DNA of 49,193 nucleotides from Intrasporangium flavum (GTDB lineage Bacteria > Actinomycetota > Actinomycetes > Actinomycetales > Dermatophilaceae): contig NZ_MLJO01000031.1 of assembly GCF_001956915.1 (NCBI RefSeq), positions 1-49,193 on the forward strand, read 5' to 3'. The notes below the pieces were generated by a model. It searched no databases and was not told the DNA's origin. It worked only from the letters and a program-made list of their open reading frames with translations. Below, in pieces: positions 15,622-24,215 of the stretch (the stretch's first letter is position 1; each line of letters opens with the position of its first letter). The position numbers and the translations under genes are program-made.

Positions 15622-16539
15622 TCAGCCGTCGAGGCGGGCGAGGGCGGCGCCGACGGCGACGATCGACTCGGTGGTGACCGGGTCGAGGACGAGCTGCACG
15701 TGCACCGCCCCGGCCTCGGCCATGGCGTGCAGGTGCTCGGCGAGGGCGCCGGGCTCGCCGCTCACCGGCGTCACCGACGCCGCGTACGCGGAGTCGCCCA
15801 TGACGCGTCCGGCGCCACCGGCGAGCTGGACGAGGACGGCCGCCGTGGCACCGACCTCACCCGGCCCGCGGCCCGCTTGCAGCGCGGCTGCCTCGACGCG
15901 CTCGCGCAGCCGCGCGAACCGCGCGGGCGAGTTCGCGTAGTCGCTCCACCACGTGTTCCAGAGGTCGACGTGGGGCAGCCCGATGCGCAGCATCCGCGGC
16001 CCGGTCGAGCCGAGCATGAGCGGCGGCCCGCCGGGGCGGGTCGGGCCCGGGTCGAGGACGCAGTCGACGAGGTCGTGGAAGCGGCCGTGGTGGTCGATCC
16101 GTCCCTCGCGCAGGAGGGTGCGGATGACGGTGAAGGACTCCTCGAAGCGGGTGACCCGCTCGTCGAAGGGGAAGCCGAAGGCGCTGTACTCGCGCTCGTT
16201 CCAGCCGGCGCCGAGCCCGAGCACCAGGCGTCCGCCGGAGATGCCGTCGACGGTGGCGGCCATCTTCGCGAGCATGGCCGGCGCGTGGAAGGCCGTCGAG
16301 GCCACGAACGGCCCGAGCTCGACGCGGGAGGTGACGGCCGCGACCGCGGCCAGGGAGGTCCACACCTCCCAGGGACCCCGGGTGAGCCCGCCCGGCAGGT
16401 CGTAGAGCAGGTGGTCGCCGAGCCAGAGGGAGTCGAGGCCGAGGTCCTCGGCCGTGCGGGCCATGGTGATCAGCTCGGGCCACTCGACGCGCCGCTCGAC
16501 CTCGGGCAGCTGGACGCCGACCCGCAGCGGGCGGCTCAT
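15622..16539 (-). CDS. LLM-class F420-dependent oxidoreductase
   Basis: Luciferase-like TIM-barrel oxidoreductase of 305 aa, probably using coenzyme F420 or flavin; the substrate is unknown. It starts MSRPLRVGVQLPEVER with ATG at 16539. Family features are the ARTAEDLGLDSLWLGDHLL stretch near the start, the segment with TSRVELGPFVAS, and the GGRLVLGLGAGWNEREYSAF motif in the middle. No signal peptide or membrane segment, so cytoplasmic. It is the first leftward gene of the accessory block and converges on tuf. The F420 assignment rests on family resemblance. Confidence 0.85.
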   Translation of the reverse strand: MSRPLRVGVQLPEVERRVEWPELITMARTAEDLGLDSLWLGDHLLYDLPGGLTRGPWEVWTSLAAVAAVTSRVELGPFVASTAFHAPAMLAKMAATVDGISGGRLVLGLGAGWNEREYSAFGFPFDERVTRFEESFTVIRTLLREGRIDHHGRFHDLVDCVLDPGPTRPGGPPLMLGSTGPRMLRIGLPHVDLWNTWWSDYANSPARFARLRERVEAAALQAGRGPGEVGATAAVLVQLAGGAGRVMGDSAYAASVTPVSGEPGALAEHLHAMAEAGAVHVQLVLDPVTTESIVAVGAALARLDG

Positions 16540-16580
16540 CGGCGGTCGGCGGGGCAGTGGGGCCGGCAGGCGGTGCTCAT

Positions 16581-16604
16581 GCCCCGATCCAACCGGATCG
16601 GGGC
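16581..16604 (-). terminator. Terminator of the WXG100-lipoprotein operon
   Basis: GCCCCGATCC at 16581-16590 and its exact complement at 16595-16604 form a 10-bp stem with an AACC loop (reads GGTT on the minus strand). It lies 40 bases beyond the lipoprotein stop and upstream of the LLM gene. Being symmetrical it could act on either strand, but only the minus-strand genes flank it. Confidence 0.6.
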
Positions 16605-16643
16605 GTGGTGGTCACCGGGTTCGGGGCCGGCGAGCCGCCGGCG

Positions 16644-17150
16644 TCACTGGCCGAGGGCGACGAGCACGACGGTGTCGGACTCGGCTGCCAGGTAGGCCTT
16701 GGCACGGAAGGAGCCCTGGGCGAAGGCGGCGTCGAGCGACTCGGAGCGCAGCAGCTGCCCCGTGGGCAGGGCCGAGCGGACGCCGTCCTCGACGTCGGGG
16801 GTCTCGGTGGTCGGCGCGGGGGAGTCCGCCCGGAGGGCGGACGCGGCGTCGGGGGAGAGCCGGACGACGGCGTCGATCCAGTACGTCGAGGGGCCGGGGG
16901 CGTCGCCACCGAGGGTGCCCGACATCCACGTCGCCGAGACCGGCGTGCCCAGGGCGCTGAAGCGCTTGGTCAGCGGGTCGAGGTCGTGGCGCACCTCGCC
17001 GGTGCCGGTCTTCGTCGCTGCGCTCACGGTGCTCCTCGTTCGGTCGTTCGGCGGCGTGGGGGACGACGTGCTGCACGCGGCGGTCGTCAGGGCGAGCAGG
17101 GTCGTGGTCACGGCCAGCGTCACGGCGGTGACGCGTCGGGCGGGGGTCAT
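16644..17150 (-). CDS. Putative lipoprotein coupled to the WXG100-type protein
   Basis: A 168-aa predicted lipoprotein starting MTPARRVTAVTLAV at ATG 17150. A signal peptide of about 25 residues ends in TTAAC, so Cys26 would carry the lipid; Thr at the -3 position is less usual than Leu. The mature part has a Ser/Thr/Pro linker and a domain with segments WIDAVVRLSPDAASAL and ALPTGQLLRSESLDAAF, probably alpha/beta. Its start overlaps the stop of the upstream gene (ATGA), implying translational coupling and joint function. A chaperone, anchor or immunity-like role is possible. I do not recognise a family. Confidence 0.75.
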   Translation of the reverse strand: MTPARRVTAVTLAVTTTLLALTTAACSTSSPTPPNDRTRSTVSAATKTGTGEVRHDLDPLTKRFSALGTPVSATWMSGTLGGDAPGPSTYWIDAVVRLSPDAASALRADSPAPTTETPDVEDGVRSALPTGQLLRSESLDAAFAQGSFRAKAYLAAESDTVVLVALGQ

Positions 17151-18319
17151 CGGCTGCTTCCTCGTTCGTCGGCGCGGTCCTCGCGACCGAGCCCCGGTGT
17201 GCGCTCGACGTCGCCCGGGCCGACGTCGACGGTGGGCGGCGGCGAGCCGACCGGCCACGTGACGGTCCGGGTGACGTCGCCGCTCGACGGGAAGGGCTTG
17301 GCCCAGCCGATCTCGGTGAACCGGCCGTTCTCGTTGTCGCCGGCGCCGCTCGCGATGTCCTTCTGGTCCGGGTTGAAGTTGTAGTAGTCCTCGGCGTGGA
17401 CCGTGACCTTCATCGTCACCTGGCCGTTCTCGACGGTGACGTCGGCGCTGCTCCACTGCTGGTAGCCGCCGATCGTCTTCTGCCAGTTCTCGGTCTGCGG
17501 GTAGGCGGTGGCGGGGTGGGCGCCGCCCGTCATGCTGAAGTGGGTGTTGCCGTTCCGCACCATCTCGTCGACGGCCGCGGCGGTGCGCGACACCTCGCCG
17601 TTGACGTTCCGGGCGATCGAGGGGTCCTCCTTGTAGCCCTCCTCGTAGTCGAAGCGGGCCGGCTCGCCGTCGTTGTCCCAGTAGTGGGCGTACATCGCGG
17701 TGGCGTCGTCGAGGTCGGACTTCAGGGCCCGGCCGGCCTCGAGCTTGGCCATCCACTCGGCCTTGGCGACGTAGTCGTGCCACGTCGCGTCCTTGGAGTC
17801 GTAGTCGAAGCCCTCGTCCCACGGGATGTCCGGCTTCTTCGGCTCCCCGAAGTCGTAGCCGTCGACGGGGCCGCCGGTCCCGGTGGTGGCAGGCGGCGGG
17901 GGAGTGGTGGGTGTCGGCGCCGGCCCGGGCGACGGCGACGGGTTCGGGCCGAACGACAGGGGCACGGCGGCGCCCAGGGGGCTGCCGCCTCCACCGGTGC
18001 CGCCGGTGCCGGCGCTGCCGGCGCTGCCACCGCTGCCGCCGGAGCCGGGACCGCTGGCGGAGCGCTGCCGCGCCGCGTTCTCGCGCAGCTTCGCACCGAG
18101 GCCGTGCAGGGCGCGCTCGAGGGCGTCGATGCTCGGGGCCGAGGAGCGCCAGTCGCCGCGGAAGGCCTCGAAGTCGCCACCGCCCCAGGCCGACCCGAGC
18201 GACCCGAAGGCGTGGTCGACGGCCGTCCGCGCGGCCCGGCACTCGCCGGCGCACCGGTCGAGCTGACCCGCCGACCGTTCGAGGGCGTCCGGATCGGCGC
18301 CCTTCCTGTACACGACCAC
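17147..18319 (-). CDS. WXG100-type protein with an uncharacterised C-terminal domain
   Basis: A 390-aa protein that looks like a type VII (ESX) secretion substrate. GTG at 18319 is preferred because AGGGGAAGGG lies seven bases upstream. Residues 1-85 form a helical hairpin with the W45-G46-G47 turn typical of WXG100 proteins. Residues 86-155 are Gly/Ser then Pro/Thr-rich linker. Residues 155-360 form a separate domain rich in Tyr, Trp and Asp, with AEDYYNFNPDQKDI (309-322) and NENGRFTEIGWAKPF (329-343), a pattern I associate with C-terminal domains of large secreted actinobacterial proteins of unknown activity. I see no YxxxD/E secretion motif and no ESX machinery nearby. Toxin, adhesin or wall protein are all possible. 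Confidence 0.75.
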   Translation of the reverse strand: MVVYRKGADPDALERSAGQLDRCAGECRAARTAVDHAFGSLGSAWGGGDFEAFRGDWRSSAPSIDALERALHGLGAKLRENAARQRSASGPGSGGSGGSAGSAGTGGTGGGGSPLGAAVPLSFGPNPSPSPGPAPTPTTPPPPATTGTGGPVDGYDFGEPKKPDIPWDEGFDYDSKDATWHDYVAKAEWMAKLEAGRALKSDLDDATAMYAHYWDNDGEPARFDYEEGYKEDPSIARNVNGEVSRTAAAVDEMVRNGNTHFSMTGGAHPATAYPQTENWQKTIGGYQQWSSADVTVENGQVTMKVTVHAEDYYNFNPDQKDIASGAGDNENGRFTEIGWAKPFPSSGDVTRTVTWPVGSPPPTVDVGPGDVERTPGLGREDRADERGSSR

Positions 18320-18392
18320 GATCCGGCCCTTCCCCTGTGACGACGGCTGCGCGACGACTCCCCGAGAGGCGGCGCGGGTGGCTCCCCTCCAG

Positions 18393-18422
18393 ACCCTAGG
18401 CAGCCTCGTGCCGGTCGGCCAA
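18393..18422 (-). promoter_or_regulatory. Promoter of the WXG100-lipoprotein operon
   Basis: On the minus strand, TTGGCC (18422-18417) and TAGGGT (18398-18393) are 18 bases apart, about 74 bases before the start codon. It lies directly after the stop of the DUF2785 gene. Confidence 0.5.
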
Positions 18423-18431
18423 TGGGGAGCG

Positions 18432-19208
18432 CTACCCACGTGCGCCCGAGGAGGTGGGGGCCGGTTGCCAGAACCACGGGGTCACGACGCCGAGGACGTC
18501 CGCGACCGCGGCGCGCACCGCGGCGGCGTGGGGCACGACGACCGGGCGGTCGTCCACCAGCACCTGCTCGCCGAGGGCGACGTGCAGCGACCGGAGCGCA
18601 CGCATCGTGTTCGACACGTGGGGCGGCACCGGCCCGGGCTCGCCCGACGCGAACAGGGCGCGCACGCGGTCGAGCCAGGCCACGGAGTCACCCGCGTCCG
18701 GGGCCTCCAGGCGCGGGTGGGTGAGCACGAGCGCGACCGCGCAGGCGACGCGGTCCTCCTCCTGGTCGCGCCACACGGCGTCCGTGGGCTCGACGAGACG
18801 GGCCGCGAGGGCACCGAGCAGCGAGGCGGGGTCGCCGAGGCCGGCGGCGCCGCACGCCCCGTAGAAGTCGGCGCCGTGGGCGACGGCGTGCACCCAGCCG
18901 AGCTCGGGGTCGTGCCCCCGCAGGTCGCGCTCGCCGAGCCACCAGCGCGTCACCGCGGCCACCCAGGCAGGGTCACCGTCGCCGCTGCGGACCAGCGCCG
19001 CGAGGACGAGCGGCGCGAAGGCACGGGCCTCTACCCGCTCGTGGCGCAGCCGCTCGAGCATCCGCCCCGCGAGCCACGTGCGGTCGTCCGCGTCGAGCGA
19101 CCCCTCGCGCACGAGGCGCACCAGCCCGGAGAACGCGCGGTCGTCGCGCACGGCCGGGTCGGGCGAGGCGAGGTCGTCGACGAGCGAGGCGAGGATGGCA
19201 TCGGGCAT
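18432..19208 (-). CDS. DUF2785 family protein
   Basis: A 258-aa, mostly helical cytoplasmic protein matching the DUF2785 family as I recall it, with the characteristic WVHAVAHGADFYGACG segment in the middle and WLDRVRALF further on. The family has no established biochemical role. ATG 19208 gives MPDAILASLVDDLASPD; further upstream ATG codons would read into the promoter of the divergent aminopeptidase gene. CAGGAT lies seven bases before the start, so the mRNA may be leaderless. Repeat-like helices suggest a scaffold, but that is inference. Confidence 0.75.
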   Translation of the reverse strand: MPDAILASLVDDLASPDPAVRDDRAFSGLVRLVREGSLDADDRTWLAGRMLERLRHERVEARAFAPLVLAALVRSGDGDPAWVAAVTRWWLGERDLRGHDPELGWVHAVAHGADFYGACGAAGLGDPASLLGALAARLVEPTDAVWRDQEEDRVACAVALVLTHPRLEAPDAGDSVAWLDRVRALFASGEPGPVPPHVSNTMRALRSLHVALGEQVLVDDRPVVVPHAAAVRAAVADVLGVVTPWFWQPAPTSSGARG

Positions 19209-19255
19209 GGCGTCGATCCTGTCAGGCCGGCGCAGTGGGGACCGCCGTCGGTGGG

Positions 19256-19261
19256 TAGGGT
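19256..19261 (+). promoter_or_regulatory. -10 element of the M18 aminopeptidase gene
   Basis: TAGGGT ends eight bases before the ATG at 19270, with no ribosome site between, so a leaderless transcript is likely. The 61-base gap also carries the divergent promoter of the DUF2785 gene. Confidence 0.55.
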
Positions 19262-19269
19262 CGGGAGCC

Positions 19270-20574
19270 ATGGCGCACTCCTTCGACACCGACTCCGAGG
19301 CCCAGGGGCTCATCGACTACGTGGACGCGTCGCCGACGCCGTTCCACGCGTGCGAGCAGGCGGCGCGCCGCCTCGCCGAGGCCGGCTTCACCGAGGTCGT
19401 CGAGACCGACCCGTTCCCGACCGAGCCGGGGCGGCACTGGCTCGTCCGTGGCGGGTCGCTCATCGCGTGGGACACGACCGGAGCCCACGCCGCAGGCGCC
19501 GGTCCAGCCGCGGGCTTCCGCGTCGTCGGGGCGCACACCGACAGCCCGAACCTGCGCATCAAGCCGAACGCCGACCACGTCAAGGCCGGCTGGCAGATGC
19601 TCGCCGTCGAGCCGTACGGCGGCCTGCTGCAGAACTCCTGGCTCGACCGCGACCTCGGCCTCGCCGGACGCGTCACGGTGCGCACGGCCTCGGGCGTGCA
19701 GGAGCGCCTCTTCCACGACGGCAACCCGATCCTGCGGGTGCCGCAGGTGGCGATCCACCTCGACCGCACCCAGAACGACGCGCTGACCCTCAACCGCCAG
19801 CAGCACCTCGTGCCGGTGTGGGGCGTCGGCGACACCCCGGGCGACTTCCCGGCCTACCTCGCGGCCCACGTCGGCGTCGACCACGCGGACGTCCTCGCGT
19901 GGGACGTCATGACCCACCCGGTGCAGCCCTCGGCCCGCATCGGCCGCGACCGCGACCTCATCGCCGCCCCCCGGCTCGACAACCTCGCCACCTCCTACGC
20001 CGGGGTCCGTGCCATGGTCGACGCGTCGGCCTCCGAGCCGGACCACGTGCCGGTGCTCGTCCTCTTCGACCACGAGGAGATCGGCAGCACCTCCGAGCGC
20101 GGTGCGGTCTCGACGCTGCTGCCCTCGGTCCTCGAGCGCATCGTCCTGGCCGGTGGCGGCAGCCGCGACGACTACTTCCGCGCCCTCGCGGCGACGGTCA
20201 TCGCCTCGGGCGACATGGGCCACGCGACGCACCCCAACTACGCCGAGCTGCACGAGCCGCTCCACCAGATCCGCGTCAACGGCGGCCCGGTGCTCAAGGT
20301 CAACACCAACCTGCGCTACGCCACCGACTCCGTCGGCGCGGCGGCCTTCCGGCTGGCCTGCGAGCAGGCGGGCGTGCCGATGCAGACCTTCGTGACGCGC
20401 AGCGACCTCGCGTGCGGCTCGACCGTGGGCCCGGTCACCTCGGCGCTCACCGGCGCCACGACCGTCGACTTCGGCGCGGCCGCGCTGTCGATGCACAGCG
20501 CCCGCGAGCTCATGGGTGCGGAGGACCCCGCGATGTACGCCGGCGCGCTGAGCGCCTTCCTCGCCCCCGCCTGA
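19270..20574 (+). CDS. M18 family aminopeptidase
   Basis: Zinc aminopeptidase of 434 aa, probably cytoplasmic and preferring acidic N-terminal residues as in aspartyl aminopeptidases. ATG at 19270. Metal-site residues are visible in order: H89 in GAHTDSPNLR, E269/E270 in DHEEIGS, D315 in SGDMGHATHP and H409 in MHSARE. The N-terminal stretch SPTPFHACEQAARRLAEAGF is typical. Members usually form large dodecameric particles. It is divergent from the DUF2785 gene and followed after 53 bases by the DCC gene on the same strand. Confidence 0.92.
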   Translation: MAHSFDTDSEAQGLIDYVDASPTPFHACEQAARRLAEAGFTEVVETDPFPTEPGRHWLVRGGSLIAWDTTGAHAAGAGPAAGFRVVGAHTDSPNLRIKPNADHVKAGWQMLAVEPYGGLLQNSWLDRDLGLAGRVTVRTASGVQERLFHDGNPILRVPQVAIHLDRTQNDALTLNRQQHLVPVWGVGDTPGDFPAYLAAHVGVDHADVLAWDVMTHPVQPSARIGRDRDLIAAPRLDNLATSYAGVRAMVDASASEPDHVPVLVLFDHEEIGSTSERGAVSTLLPSVLERIVLAGGGSRDDYFRALAATVIASGDMGHATHPNYAELHEPLHQIRVNGGPVLKVNTNLRYATDSVGAAAFRLACEQAGVPMQTFVTRSDLACGSTVGPVTSALTGATTVDFGAAALSMHSARELMGAEDPAMYAGALSAFLAPA

Positions 20575-20627
20575 GCGACGCGCGTCGCGCCGTCGGACGC
20601 GCCGTGCCCCCGTGGGAGGATCGACGC

Positions 20628-21047
20628 GTGGAGCTGACCGTGCCCGACCGGCCGACGCTGGTGTACGACGCCGACTGCGGCTTCTGCACCCGCAGCGCGC
20701 AGTTCGCCCGGCGCTGGGTCGACCGGCGTGGACGCTACGACGTGCGGCCGTGGCAGGAGCTCGACCTGGCCGCGGTGGGGCTCACCCCGCGGGACTGCGA
20801 CGAGGCGGCCCAGTTCATCACCGCCGACGGCTCGATCCGCTCTGGGCACCGGGCCGTGGCGAGCGCGGTGACGCACGGCGCCCCGGCCTGGCGTCCGCTC
20901 GGCCACCTCCTGCTCGCCCCGGGCGTCTCGAGCCTGGCGGCCCGCGTGTACGCCTGGGTGGCCGACCACCGGTACCAGCTGCCGGGCGGCACCGCGGCGT
21001 GCGCGCGACCGGCTCCCGACGCGAACCGCGGCACCGCGGACGGGTGA
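20628..21047 (+). CDS. DCC1-like thiol-disulfide oxidoreductase family protein (DUF393)
   Basis: A 139-aa protein with the family signature VYDADCGFCTRS, giving a thioredoxin-like C17-G-F-C20 pair. The GTG at 20628 follows GGGAGGA by seven bases. Conserved features downstream include the ITADGSIRSGHRAVASAV stretch. Members are thought to act in thiol redox reactions, though the substrates are unknown. No signal peptide. It is the last gene of the accessory block before the S10 promoter. Confidence 0.85.
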   Translation: MELTVPDRPTLVYDADCGFCTRSAQFARRWVDRRGRYDVRPWQELDLAAVGLTPRDCDEAAQFITADGSIRSGHRAVASAVTHGAPAWRPLGHLLLAPGVSSLAARVYAWVADHRYQLPGGTAACARPAPDANRGTADG

Positions 21048-21085
21048 CCGTCCCGCCCGCCGACGGGCCGGCGTCGGACCGGCCT

Positions 21086-21107
21086 CGGCCCGGCATCGGC
21101 CCGGCAT
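21086..21107 (+). repeat. 11-bp tandem repeat upstream of the S10 promoter
   Basis: CGGCCCGGCAT occurs at 21086-21096 and 21097-21107 without a gap, 31 bases upstream of the candidate -35 of rpsJ. A short tandem repeat sits in a similar place before the rpsL promoter. Confidence 0.6.
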
Positions 21108-21138
21108 CGGGGGTGGTGCGTGCGGCGCCCTCCTCGAT

Positions 21139-21168
21139 TTGATAGGGCCCCCGCCGCTCTGGCACACT
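21139..21168 (+). promoter_or_regulatory. rpsJ (S10 operon) promoter
   Basis: TTGATA at 21139-21144 and CACACT at 21163-21168 are separated by 18 bases. Transcription would start near 21175, leaving a leader of about 247 nt. The -35 shares the GATTTG context with the rpsL promoter. Confidence 0.55.
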
Positions 21169-21421
21169 GTTCAGGTTGCTTGACGCGCGTCGCTGACCCA
21201 TGTCGGCGTCGCCGCCCCTCGAGAGCCTCCTGACGGGGACTCGCCAGGACTCCTCTCGGAGGCCCGAGGGAAGCGCAATGCAACCCGGTTCGGCCGGGAC
21301 TCACGACGAAAGTGGCACTTCCGTGCGCACTTTCTCCTCGTGGAGAGGGCGACACGCCCGACCTCGGGGGTCGGAGGCCAAGGGAACCGGCAGTCAGAAG
21401 CGAGAGAGAGACGTTCATCAG
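21169..21421 (+). promoter_or_regulatory. rpsJ 5' leader with structured elements
   Basis: Untranslated leader of the S10 operon; no gene is seen in the whole 21048-21421 gap. An 11-bp hairpin with one bulged G pairs 21308-21318 with 21323-21334. Directly after it, 21351-21373 repeats the rpsL leader element at 22 of 23 positions, again with CCAAGG shortly downstream. In E. coli the S10 leader binds L4; whether anything similar happens here cannot be judged from sequence alone. Confidence 0.55.
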
Positions 21422-21730
21422 ATGGCGGGACAGAAGATCCGCATCCGGCTGAAGTCGTACGACCACGAGGTCATCGACAACTCGGCCCGGAAGATCGTTG
21501 ACACAGTGACGCGCGCCGGCGCGACCGTGGTGGGCCCGGTCCCGCTGCCGACGGAGAAGAACGTCTTCGTCGTCATCCGGTCGCCGCACAAGTACAAGGA
21601 CAGCCGCGAGCACTTCGAGATGCGCACGCACAAGCGCCTCATCGACATCATCGACCCGACGCCCAAGGCCGTCGACTCGCTGATGCGTCTCGACCTGCCG
21701 GCGGACGTCAACATCGAGATCAAGCTCTGA
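21422..21730 (+). CDS. rpsJ: Ribosomal protein S10
   Basis: 30S head protein, also a transcription antitermination factor (NusE) in bacteria (102 aa, normal length). ATG at 21422 gives [20 protein letters not shown]; a weak GA-rich stretch precedes it. The conserved segments with [19 protein letters not shown] and [13 protein letters not shown] are intact. It opens the S10 cluster after a long structured leader. Confidence 0.98.
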   Translation: MAGQKIRIRLKSYDHEVIDNSARKIVDTVTRAGATVVGPVPLPTEKNVFVVIRSPHKYKDSREHFEMRTHKRLIDIIDPTPKAVDSLMRLDLPADVNIEIKL

Positions 21731-21743
21731 GGCGGTGGTGAAC

Positions 21744-22403
21744 ATGACGACTGTTGCTCAGCAGAAGACCATCAAGGGCGTCCTCGGCGAGAAGCTCGGC
21801 ATGACCCAGGTGTGGGACGCCGACAACCGCCTCGTGCCCGTGACCGTGGTCAAGGCCGGCCCCTGCGTCGTGACCCAGGTCCGCAGCGGCGACGCCGACG
21901 GCTACGACGCCGTCCAGATCGCCTTCGGCGCCATCGACCCGCGCAAGGTCAACAAGCCGATGACCGGCCACTTCGAGAAGGCCGGCGTCACCCCGCGCCG
22001 TCACCTCGTCGAGCTGCGCACCGCCGACGCCGGCGAGTACGAGCTCGGCCAGGAGATCACCGCCGAGTCCTTCGAGGCGGGCCAGCGCGTCGACGCCACC
22101 GGCACCACCAAGGGCAAGGGCTTCGCCGGTGTCATGAAGCGTCACGGCTTCCACGGCGTCTCCTCGTCGCACGGTGCGCACCGCAACCACCGCAAGCCGG
22201 GCTCCATCGGCGGCTGCGCCACGCCGGGCCGTGTCTTCAAGGGCATGCGCATGGCCGGTCGCATGGGTGGCGTCCGCCAGACGACCCAGAACCTCCAGAT
22301 CCACGCCGTTGACGCCGAGAAGGGCCTCCTGCTCATCAAGGGTGCCGTCCCCGGCCCCCGCGGTGGCATCGTCCTGATCCGCACGGCTGCGAAGGGTGCA
22401 TGA
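21744..22403 (+). CDS. rplC: Ribosomal protein L3
   Basis: 50S assembly-initiating protein (219 aa). The start is uncertain among ATG 21744 ([20 protein letters not shown], like relatives) and the in-frame GTGs at 21738 and 21735, which are closer to the GAGGCGG site. The conserved [16 protein letters not shown] and [12 protein letters not shown] segments are present. Its stop overlaps the rplD start (ATGA). Confidence 0.96.
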   Translation: MTTVAQQKTIKGVLGEKLGMTQVWDADNRLVPVTVVKAGPCVVTQVRSGDADGYDAVQIAFGAIDPRKVNKPMTGHFEKAGVTPRRHLVELRTADAGEYELGQEITAESFEAGQRVDATGTTKGKGFAGVMKRHGFHGVSSSHGAHRNHRKPGSIGGCATPGRVFKGMRMAGRMGGVRQTTQNLQIHAVDAEKGLLLIKGAVPGPRGGIVLIRTAAKGA

Positions 22404-23035
22404 TCCAGATGGCCACGAAGACCCCCAAGCTTCCCGCTGACATCTTCGACGTCCAGACCAACGTCCCGCTGATCCACCAGGTCGTGGTGGCCCAGCTCGC
22501 GGCCGCTCGTCAGGGCACGCACGCGACGAAGACGCGCGGCGAGGTCCGCGGCGGTGGGCGCAAGCCCTACCGCCAGAAGGGCACCGGTCGCGCCCGCCAG
22601 GGCTCGACGCGTGCGCCGCAGTTCGCCGGCGGTGGCACCGTCCACGGTCCGCAGCCGCGTGACTACGCCCAGCGCACCCCCAAGAAGATGAAGGCCGCCG
22701 CCCTGCGCGGTGCCCTCTCCGACCGGGCCCGCTTCGAGCGCATCCACGTCGTCGACGCCATCGTCTCGGGCGAGGTCCCCTCGGCCAAGGACGCCGCGGT
22801 GTTCCTCGCCGGTCTGACCGAGCGTCCGAACCTGCTCGTCGTCCTCGAGCGCGGCGACGAGCTGACGTTCAAGTCGGTGCGCAACCTGCAGAACGTCCAC
22901 GTCCTGGTCGCCGACCAGCTCAACACCTACGACGTCCTCTGCGCCGACGACATCGTGTTCACCCAGGCCGCCCTCGACGCCTTCGTCGCCGGCAGCACCA
23001 AGGGTGCCGAGGCCGACAAGGAGGCCACCAAGTGA
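22400..23035 (+). CDS. rplD: Ribosomal protein L4
   Basis: 50S tunnel protein and, in E. coli, the repressor of its own operon (211 aa). The ATG at 22400 overlaps the rplC stop by four bases; an in-frame ATG at 22409 is an alternative. The loop with [20 protein letters not shown], which reaches the exit tunnel, is intact. A short Glu/Ala/Lys tail ends the protein. The stop overlaps the rplW GTG. Confidence 0.97.
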   Translation: MIQMATKTPKLPADIFDVQTNVPLIHQVVVAQLAAARQGTHATKTRGEVRGGGRKPYRQKGTGRARQGSTRAPQFAGGGTVHGPQPRDYAQRTPKKMKAAALRGALSDRARFERIHVVDAIVSGEVPSAKDAAVFLAGLTERPNLLVVLERGDELTFKSVRNLQNVHVLVADQLNTYDVLCADDIVFTQAALDAFVAGSTKGAEADKEATK

Positions 23036-23331
23036 GCATCCACGCCAAGGACCCCCGCGACATCCTCATCGCGCCGGTCGTCTCCGAGAAGTCCTACGGG
23101 CTGCTCGACGAGGGCAAGTACACCTTCATCGTCGACCCCCGTGCGAACAAGACGGAGATCAAGATCGCCATCGAGCAGATCTTCGACGTCAAGGTCGACA
23201 AGGTCCACACCCTGAACCGCCAGGGCAAGAGCCGTCGCACCCGTTTCGGCATCGGCAAGCGCAAGGACACCAAGCGTGCGATCGTCTCCCTCCGCGAGGG
23301 CACGATCGACATCTTCGGTGCGGGCGCCTGA
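23032..23331 (+). CDS. rplW: Ribosomal protein L23
   Basis: Protein at the peptide exit tunnel, docking site for trigger factor and SRP (99 aa, normal length). GTG at 23032 overlaps the rplD stop (GTGA). The conserved region with [18 protein letters not shown] and the loop [18 protein letters not shown] are present. Confidence 0.97.
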   Translation: MSIHAKDPRDILIAPVVSEKSYGLLDEGKYTFIVDPRANKTEIKIAIEQIFDVKVDKVHTLNRQGKSRRTRFGIGKRKDTKRAIVSLREGTIDIFGAGA

Positions 23332-23363
23332 GACCGACGAAGAATCGTAAGGACTTAACGAAC

Positions 23364-24200
23364 ATGGGTATCCGCAAGTACAAGCCGACCACCCCGGGCC
23401 GTCGCGGCTCGTCGGTCGCCGACTTCGTCGAGATCACGCGTTCCACCCCGGAGAAGTCGCTCGTGCGACCGCTCTCCAAGACGGGTGGCCGCAACAACTC
23501 CGGCCGCATCACGACGCGTCACATCGGTGGCGGTCACAAGCGCGCCTACCGCGTCATCGACTTCCGTCGTCATGACAAGGACGGCGTGCCGGCCAAGGTC
23601 GCTCACATCGAGTACGACCCCAACCGCACGGCGCGCATCGCGCTCGTCCAGTACGCCGACGGCGAGAAGCGCTACATCCTGGCGCCGAACCGCCTCAAGC
23701 AGGGCGACCCGATCGAGAACGGCCCCGCGGCCGACATCAAGCCGGGCAACAGCCTGCCGCTGCGCAACATCCCCGTCGGTACGGTCGTGCACGCCATCGA
23801 GCTCAAGCCGGGTGGCGGCGCCAAGATCGCCCGCTCCGCCGGTGCTCGCGTGCAGCTCGTCGCCAAGGACGGCCCCTACGCGCAGCTGCGCATGCCGTCC
23901 GGTGAGATCCGCAACGTCGACGTGCGCTGCCGCGCCACCGTCGGCGAGGTGGGCAACGCCGAGCAGAGCAACATCAACTGGGGCAAGGCCGGCCGCATGC
24001 GCTGGAAGGGCAAGCGCCCGACCGTCCGCGGTGTCGCCATGAACCCGGTCGACCACCCGCACGGTGGTGGCGAGGGCAAGACGTCCGGTGGACGTCACCC
24101 GGTCAGCCCCTGGGGTCAGGCCGAGGGCCGCACCCGCAAGGGTCACAAGGAAAGCGACAAGCTCATCGTGCGTCGCCGTCGTACTGGCAAGAAGCGCTGA
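23364..24200 (+). CDS. rplB: Ribosomal protein L2
   Basis: Peptidyl-transferase-region protein of the 50S subunit (278 aa, normal length). ATG at 23364 with AAGGA ten bases upstream. The conserved [15 protein letters not shown] loop, carrying the His important for peptidyl transfer, is intact, as is the basic end RRRRTGKKR. Confidence 0.98.
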   Translation: MGIRKYKPTTPGRRGSSVADFVEITRSTPEKSLVRPLSKTGGRNNSGRITTRHIGGGHKRAYRVIDFRRHDKDGVPAKVAHIEYDPNRTARIALVQYADGEKRYILAPNRLKQGDPIENGPAADIKPGNSLPLRNIPVGTVVHAIELKPGGGAKIARSAGARVQLVAKDGPYAQLRMPSGEIRNVDVRCRATVGEVGNAEQSNINWGKAGRMRWKGKRPTVRGVAMNPVDHPHGGGEGKTSGGRHPVSPWGQAEGRTRKGHKESDKLIVRRRRTGKKR

Positions 24201-24215
24201 TAAGGAGCCTCTGGA

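Noticed and set aside
17147..18254. Alternative upstream start for the lipoprotein giving a long fused reading frame through the WXG100 gene
   Set aside because: The upstream part is an out-of-frame Arg/Gly-rich shadow; the signal peptide and ATGA overlap fix the start at 17150.
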